Made by a program: the position numbers and the translations under genes. From positions 1-10,454 of the forward strand of contig JAQSYR010000045.1 in the NCBI GenBank assembly GCA_029256035.1: 10,454 bases of DNA, in the 5' to 3' direction. The DNA comes from Anaerocolumna sp. (GTDB taxonomy: Bacteria; Bacillota; Clostridia; Lachnospirales; Lachnospiraceae). Below the pieces are notes generated by a model. The model did not search any database. It was not told the origin of the DNA and saw only the letters and a list, made by a program, of their open reading frames with translations. This document shows, piece after piece, positions 7,732-10,454 of the stretch (the first letter of the stretch is position 1; every line of letters starts with the position of its first letter).

Positions 7732-7852
7732 TGTGAAATCGGATAAAATACTGGCCGTATAAGAATTCTTATCCTATATTACTTTAATACATTAATGTTT
7801 CAAGGTTGTATAGGATAACAATTCTTTGTGTCGATTCTTGTTAGATTTCATA
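7732..7852 (+). promoter_or_regulatory. structured oppB leader (nested inverted repeats, candidate regulatory RNA)
   Basis: An outer stem pairs TGTGAAATC-type bases 7732-7740 with 7844-7852 (nine pairs, one G-U). Within it, AAGAATTCTTATCCTATA (7761-7778) pairs with TATAGGATAACAATTCTT (7809-7826) over 18 positions with a single C-C mismatch. GGATAA also occurs at 7741-7746, so the TTATCC at 7769-7774 has two alternative partners. The left arm is itself part of a 14-base palindrome (7760-7773 region, centred on AATT). No T run follows, so it is not a terminator. I recognise no known riboswitch class; the loop carries another small palindrome, ACATTAATGT (7789-7798). Confidence 0.4.
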
Positions 7853-7889
7853 AAAAAATATATTTAAAAGAAAGAAAGGAGGAATGCAT

Positions 7890-8771
7890 GTGATTAAATA
7901 TGTAGCAAAACGGTTAGTTTATGCTTTGTTAACTATCATTGCACTAACTGCATTAACATTTTTTATGATGCGACTATTACCCGGAGATCCTTTCATTGGT
8001 ACGAAAGCAATCCCTGAAACTACATTAAAGGCATTGAACGCAAAATACGGTCTTGATAAACCGGTACTCGAGCAGTTCGCCATTTATATGACAAATGTAT
8101 TTAAAGGAGATTTAGGTATCTCAATAAAATATACTCGCCCGGTAACTGATATAATAGCACAAGCATTTCCATATTCATTTGATTTAGGAATCAGAGCACT
8201 TATTTTTGCAACTATTATGGGTATTCTCCTAGGTATTGTTGCATCCGTGAAGAGAGGAACTAAGTGGGATACACTTACTATGTTTATTGCTATTGTTGGT
8301 GTATCTGTGCCAAACTTTATTGTAGGTTCTTTGCTTCAGTATTTCTTAGGATTAAAGCTATTTGAATTTACTGGTGTTAAGGTGTTTCCAATTACGGGTT
8401 GGGGTACTTTTGCAAGTACCATACTTCCATCCTTTGCTTTAAGTTTTGGTTCTCTGGCAACAATCTCCAGATTAATGAGAACAAGTATGCTGGATGTATT
8501 AGGTCAGGATTACATAAAAACTGCAAAGTCAAAAGGATTATCTCAAAAAAAGATTATCTGGAAACATGCAGTTCGTAATGCAATCATGCCTGTCATTACC
8601 GTATTAGGACCAATTGCTGCCACAGTTCTTACTGGAGCATTTGTTGTTGAAAACATCTTCTCCATACCTGGTATGGGAAAATTCTTTGTAATGAGTATTC
8701 AGGAACAAGATTATACAATGATTTCAGGAATTACATTATTCTACGGGGTATTTTTGGTACTTGCAAATTAG
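7890..8771 (+). CDS. oppB: peptide ABC transporter permease OppB, C-terminally truncated
   Basis: This is the first channel subunit of an Opp importer in the cytoplasmic membrane. The N-terminus IKYVAKRLVYALLTIIALT...MMRLLPGDPF is the classic OppB/DppB start. Several membrane segments follow, then the cytoplasmic coupling loop TAKSKGLSQKKIIWKHAVRNAIMPV and GAFVVENIFSIPGMGKF. The GTG at 7890 is the likely start because AAAGGAGG (7875-7882) is seven bases before it; an in-frame ATG at 7884 would be only one base away. The product has 293 residues, shorter than the usual 305-320. It stops with TAG right after LFYGVFLVLAN, where family members continue for about 15-18 residues to a DPR-type end. 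The bases after the stop immediately encode the first membrane helix of OppC in another frame. The truncation is therefore a deletion or misassembly, not a natural short form. Loss of the last helix end probably impairs the subunit. Confidence 0.9.
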   Translation: MIKYVAKRLVYALLTIIALTALTFFMMRLLPGDPFIGTKAIPETTLKALNAKYGLDKPVLEQFAIYMTNVFKGDLGISIKYTRPVTDIIAQAFPYSFDLGIRALIFATIMGILLGIVASVKRGTKWDTLTMFIAIVGVSVPNFIVGSLLQYFLGLKLFEFTGVKVFPITGWGTFASTILPSFALSFGSLATISRLMRTSMLDVLGQDYIKTAKSKGLSQKKIIWKHAVRNAIMPVITVLGPIAATVLTGAFVVENIFSIPGMGKFFVMSIQEQDYTMISGITLFYGVFLVLAN

Positions 8772-9568
8772 TATTTATATTTTTAATCATATTATTAGCC
8801 ATTGTTGTCCCTATGGTATCACCTTATTCAATCAGTGAGCAGCATTATGGTCATATGAATGCTGAGTTCGGATTTAAAGATCCTACCGATGGACATATGC
8901 ATATATTTGGAACAGATAAATTAGGCCGTGATGTATTTACCAGAGTATGGTCTGGTGCAAGAATTTCCTTATTTATCTCTTTTACTGCAGTATTTGTTAA
9001 TGTAATCATTGGTATTATCTATGGTGGTATTTCCGGTTATGTTGGAGGAGCTGTGGATAATATTATGATGCGAATAGTTGAGGTTATTAACGGTATTCCG
9101 TACTTAATTATCGTTATATTATTAATGATGGTAATGAAACCAGGTGTAACTACCATGGTTATTGCTTATGCTGCTGTTGGATGGACTGGTATGGCAAGGC
9201 TTGTGCGTGGCCAGATCATGAGTTTAAAACAGCAGGATTATGTTGTTGCAGCTAAGGTTATGGGAGCTAGACCAGGTAGAATCATCTTTAAGCATTTGAT
9301 TCCAAATACCCTGAGTGTTGTAATCGTAAATATTACCCTGGCGATACCAGGTGCAATCTTTACAGAAGCTTTCTTAAGTTACATTGGACTTGGAGTTCAG
9401 GTACCGATTGCCAGCTGGGGAACCCTTGCAAATGATGCAAGTAAAGTGTTCCAGTTATATCCGGCACAGTTAATTATACCAGCAATCTGCATCAGTTTGA
9501 CGATGCTATCATTCAATCTGCTAGGTGACGGTTTACGTGATTCTCTGGATCCTAAGTTAAGGAGGTAA
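8768..9568 (+). pseudogene. oppC: peptide ABC transporter permease OppC, 5' end missing
   Basis: This is the second channel subunit of the Opp importer. Homology in this frame begins with the first membrane helix (KLVFIFLIILLAIVVP, from about 8765) and runs through SPYSISEQ, FGTDKLGRDVFTRVWSGARISL, the coupling loop DYVVAAKVMGARPGRIIFKHLIPN and SYIGLGVQVPIASWG to a DPKLRR end that is normal for the family. The expected N-terminal cytoplasmic segment of some 30-50 residues, its start codon and its ribosome-binding site are absent. The frame instead emerges from the truncated oppB end. The first usable ATG is at 8813, inside the helix region, with no Shine-Dalgarno sequence, leaving 251 residues. 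The last codons AGG AGG serve as the Shine-Dalgarno sequence of oppD. The body shows no further lesion, so the damage is either recent or an assembly error. The family call is secure; whether any product is made is doubtful. Confidence 0.85.
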
Positions 9569-9572
9569 TGTG

Positions 9573-10226
9573 ATGAGTAAAGTATTACAAGTAAATGATT
9601 TACGTGTATCCTTCGATACTTATGCCGGTGAAGTCCAGGCTGTCCGTGGTGTCAGTTTTGAGTTAGAGGAAGGTGAAGTTCTTGCCATTGTTGGTGAGAG
9701 CGGTTGTGGTAAGAGTGTAACGGCTCAGACCATAATGAAACTAAATCCTATGCCTCCGGCAAGAATAGTAAGCGGAGAGATCATTTTAGGAGATAAAGAT
9801 ATAGTAGGTACTTCAGAAAAAGGAATGATGAAAATCAGAGGTAAGGATGTCAGTATGATATTCCAGGATCCGATGACATGCCTTAACCCTACTATGCAAG
9901 TTGGGAAGCAGTTAACAGAAGCTATTCGCAATCATCAGAAACTATCAAGAGAAGAGGCTATCAAGGAAGCTATTCGTTTGCTGGAGATAGTAAATATTCC
10001 AAATCCAGAAGAGAGAGCAAAACAGTATCCTCACCAGTTTTCTGGTGGTATGAGACAAAGAGTTATGATTGCAATGGCTCTTTCTAGTGCTCCAAAGTTA
10101 CTGATTGCAGATGAGCCAACTACTGCACTTGATGTTACAATTCAGGCTCAGATTATGGACCTGTTAAAAGAGATTAAAGAGAAGACAAATACAGCTATCA
10201 TACTTATTACTCACTTCCAACAGTAG
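9573..10226 (+). pseudogene. oppD: peptide ABC transporter ATPase OppD, N-terminal fragment ending at the H-loop
   Basis: This is the nucleotide-binding subunit that powers peptide import at the inner membrane face. From the ATG at 9573 the motifs are Walker A GESGCGKS (residues 41-48), Q-loop MIFQDPMTCLNP, signature FSGGMRQRV (starting at residue 156), Walker B LLIADEPTTALD (ending at Asp187) and the H-loop ILITH with His214. Right after that histidine the normal DLGVV sequence is missing; three foreign residues and a TAG follow. The remaining C-terminal part resumes in another frame at about 10211. The ATG at 9573 is preferred over the GTG at 9570 because AAGGAGG (9559-9565) is seven bases away from it. 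All catalytic ATPase motifs survive. However, the end of the nucleotide-binding fold and the OppD-specific tail are cut off, so a stable working protein is unlikely. The family assignment is secure. Confidence 0.9.
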
Positions 10227-10450
10227 AAATGGACCGCAGCATTCGTTTGGTTTCTATTCCTGGAACACCACCTGATTTACTAAATCCTCCCGTTGGCTGT
10301 GGTTTTGCAAACAGGTGTGAAAATTGCATGAAGATTTGCCATGAAGAATTACCACCTCATTTCGATATAAATGAACAGCACAAATCCGCTTGCTGGTTAC
10401 TGCATGAGGATTGTCCGAATCCGATGGAGGTGAATTCAAATGGAAAATAA
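10211..10450 (+). pseudogene. oppD: OppD C-terminal fragment (oligopeptide transporter C-terminal domain)
   Basis: This is the separated tail of the same gene. In its frame the sequence reads SLPTVEMDRSIRLVSIPGT, then PPDLLNPPVGC and a cysteine-rich end (GFANRCENCMKIC ... HKSACWLLH). This is the oligo_HPY-type C-terminal domain found in OppD and DppD; conserved cysteines in this domain have been linked to an iron-sulfur cluster in some relatives. The first ATG in frame is at 10229, without a ribosome-binding site, so independent translation is unlikely. About 45 residues between the H-loop and this domain are missing, judged from family knowledge. It overlaps the start of the next gene by 11 bases, the normal tight oppD-oppF spacing. 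Confidence 0.85.
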
Positions 10451-10454
10451 AAGC
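10440..10454 (+). CDS. oppF: start of next opp ATPase gene (probable oppF), cut by window edge
   Basis: Only five codons are visible (MENKS). The ATG at 10440 has a strong TGGAGGTGA (10425-10433) six bases upstream and overlaps the oppD stop. The identity rests solely on position: in oppABCDF operons oppF normally follows oppD with such an overlap. No motif is in view. Confidence 0.5.

Overview
The window is AT-rich bacterial DNA with strong AGGAGG ribosome-binding sites and sigma-A-type promoters. Every supported gene lies on the + strand. The protein sequences (eukaryal-type IleS, a clostridial-looking glycogen phosphorylase, a lipoprotein peptide-binding protein and an Opp-type ABC operon) suggest a low-GC Firmicute of class Clostridia, most likely Lachnospiraceae. 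That placement is inference from sequence character, not from a database search.

Layout: (1) 2-1648 is the 3' part of ileS, closed by a long hairpin terminator at 1666-1727. (2) A promoter at 1838-1866 leads into a complete glgP at 1919-4369. (3) At 4454-5365 there is a membrane-anchored protein with an acidic linker and an M23/LytM-like domain that has lost all its zinc-binding histidines. It ends in a two-tier hairpin terminator at 5436-5503. (4) From 5720 on lies an oligopeptide-transport locus. It starts with a promoter, a palindrome over the -10 box and a short leader hairpin with a T run, followed by the lipoprotein oppA at 5826-7520. After oppA there is a hairpin, a second promoter and a structured leader of about 120 nt. 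Then come oppB, oppC, oppD and the first five codons of a probable oppF at the right edge.

The most striking observation is that the Opp permease/ATPase genes carry two separate out-of-frame junctions. At about 8768 the 3' end of oppB is joined to the first membrane segment of oppC; the last residues of OppB, the intergenic gap and the OppC N-terminus are missing. At about 10210 oppD jumps from the H-loop histidine to the C-terminal peptide-transporter domain in another frame. The rest of both genes is cleanly conserved, so these are either recent deletions or assembly errors. If real, OppA would be a binding protein without a working importer at this locus.

The Opp genes would normally work together: OppA captures peptides outside the membrane, OppB and OppC form the channel, and OppD and OppF hydrolyse ATP. 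ileS, glgP and the LytM-like gene have no evident functional link to each other or to opp. I see no mobile element, tRNA, rRNA or CRISPR array, and no convincing new multi-gene system. The candidate new elements are the two opp leader regions and the catalytically dead LytM-like protein.
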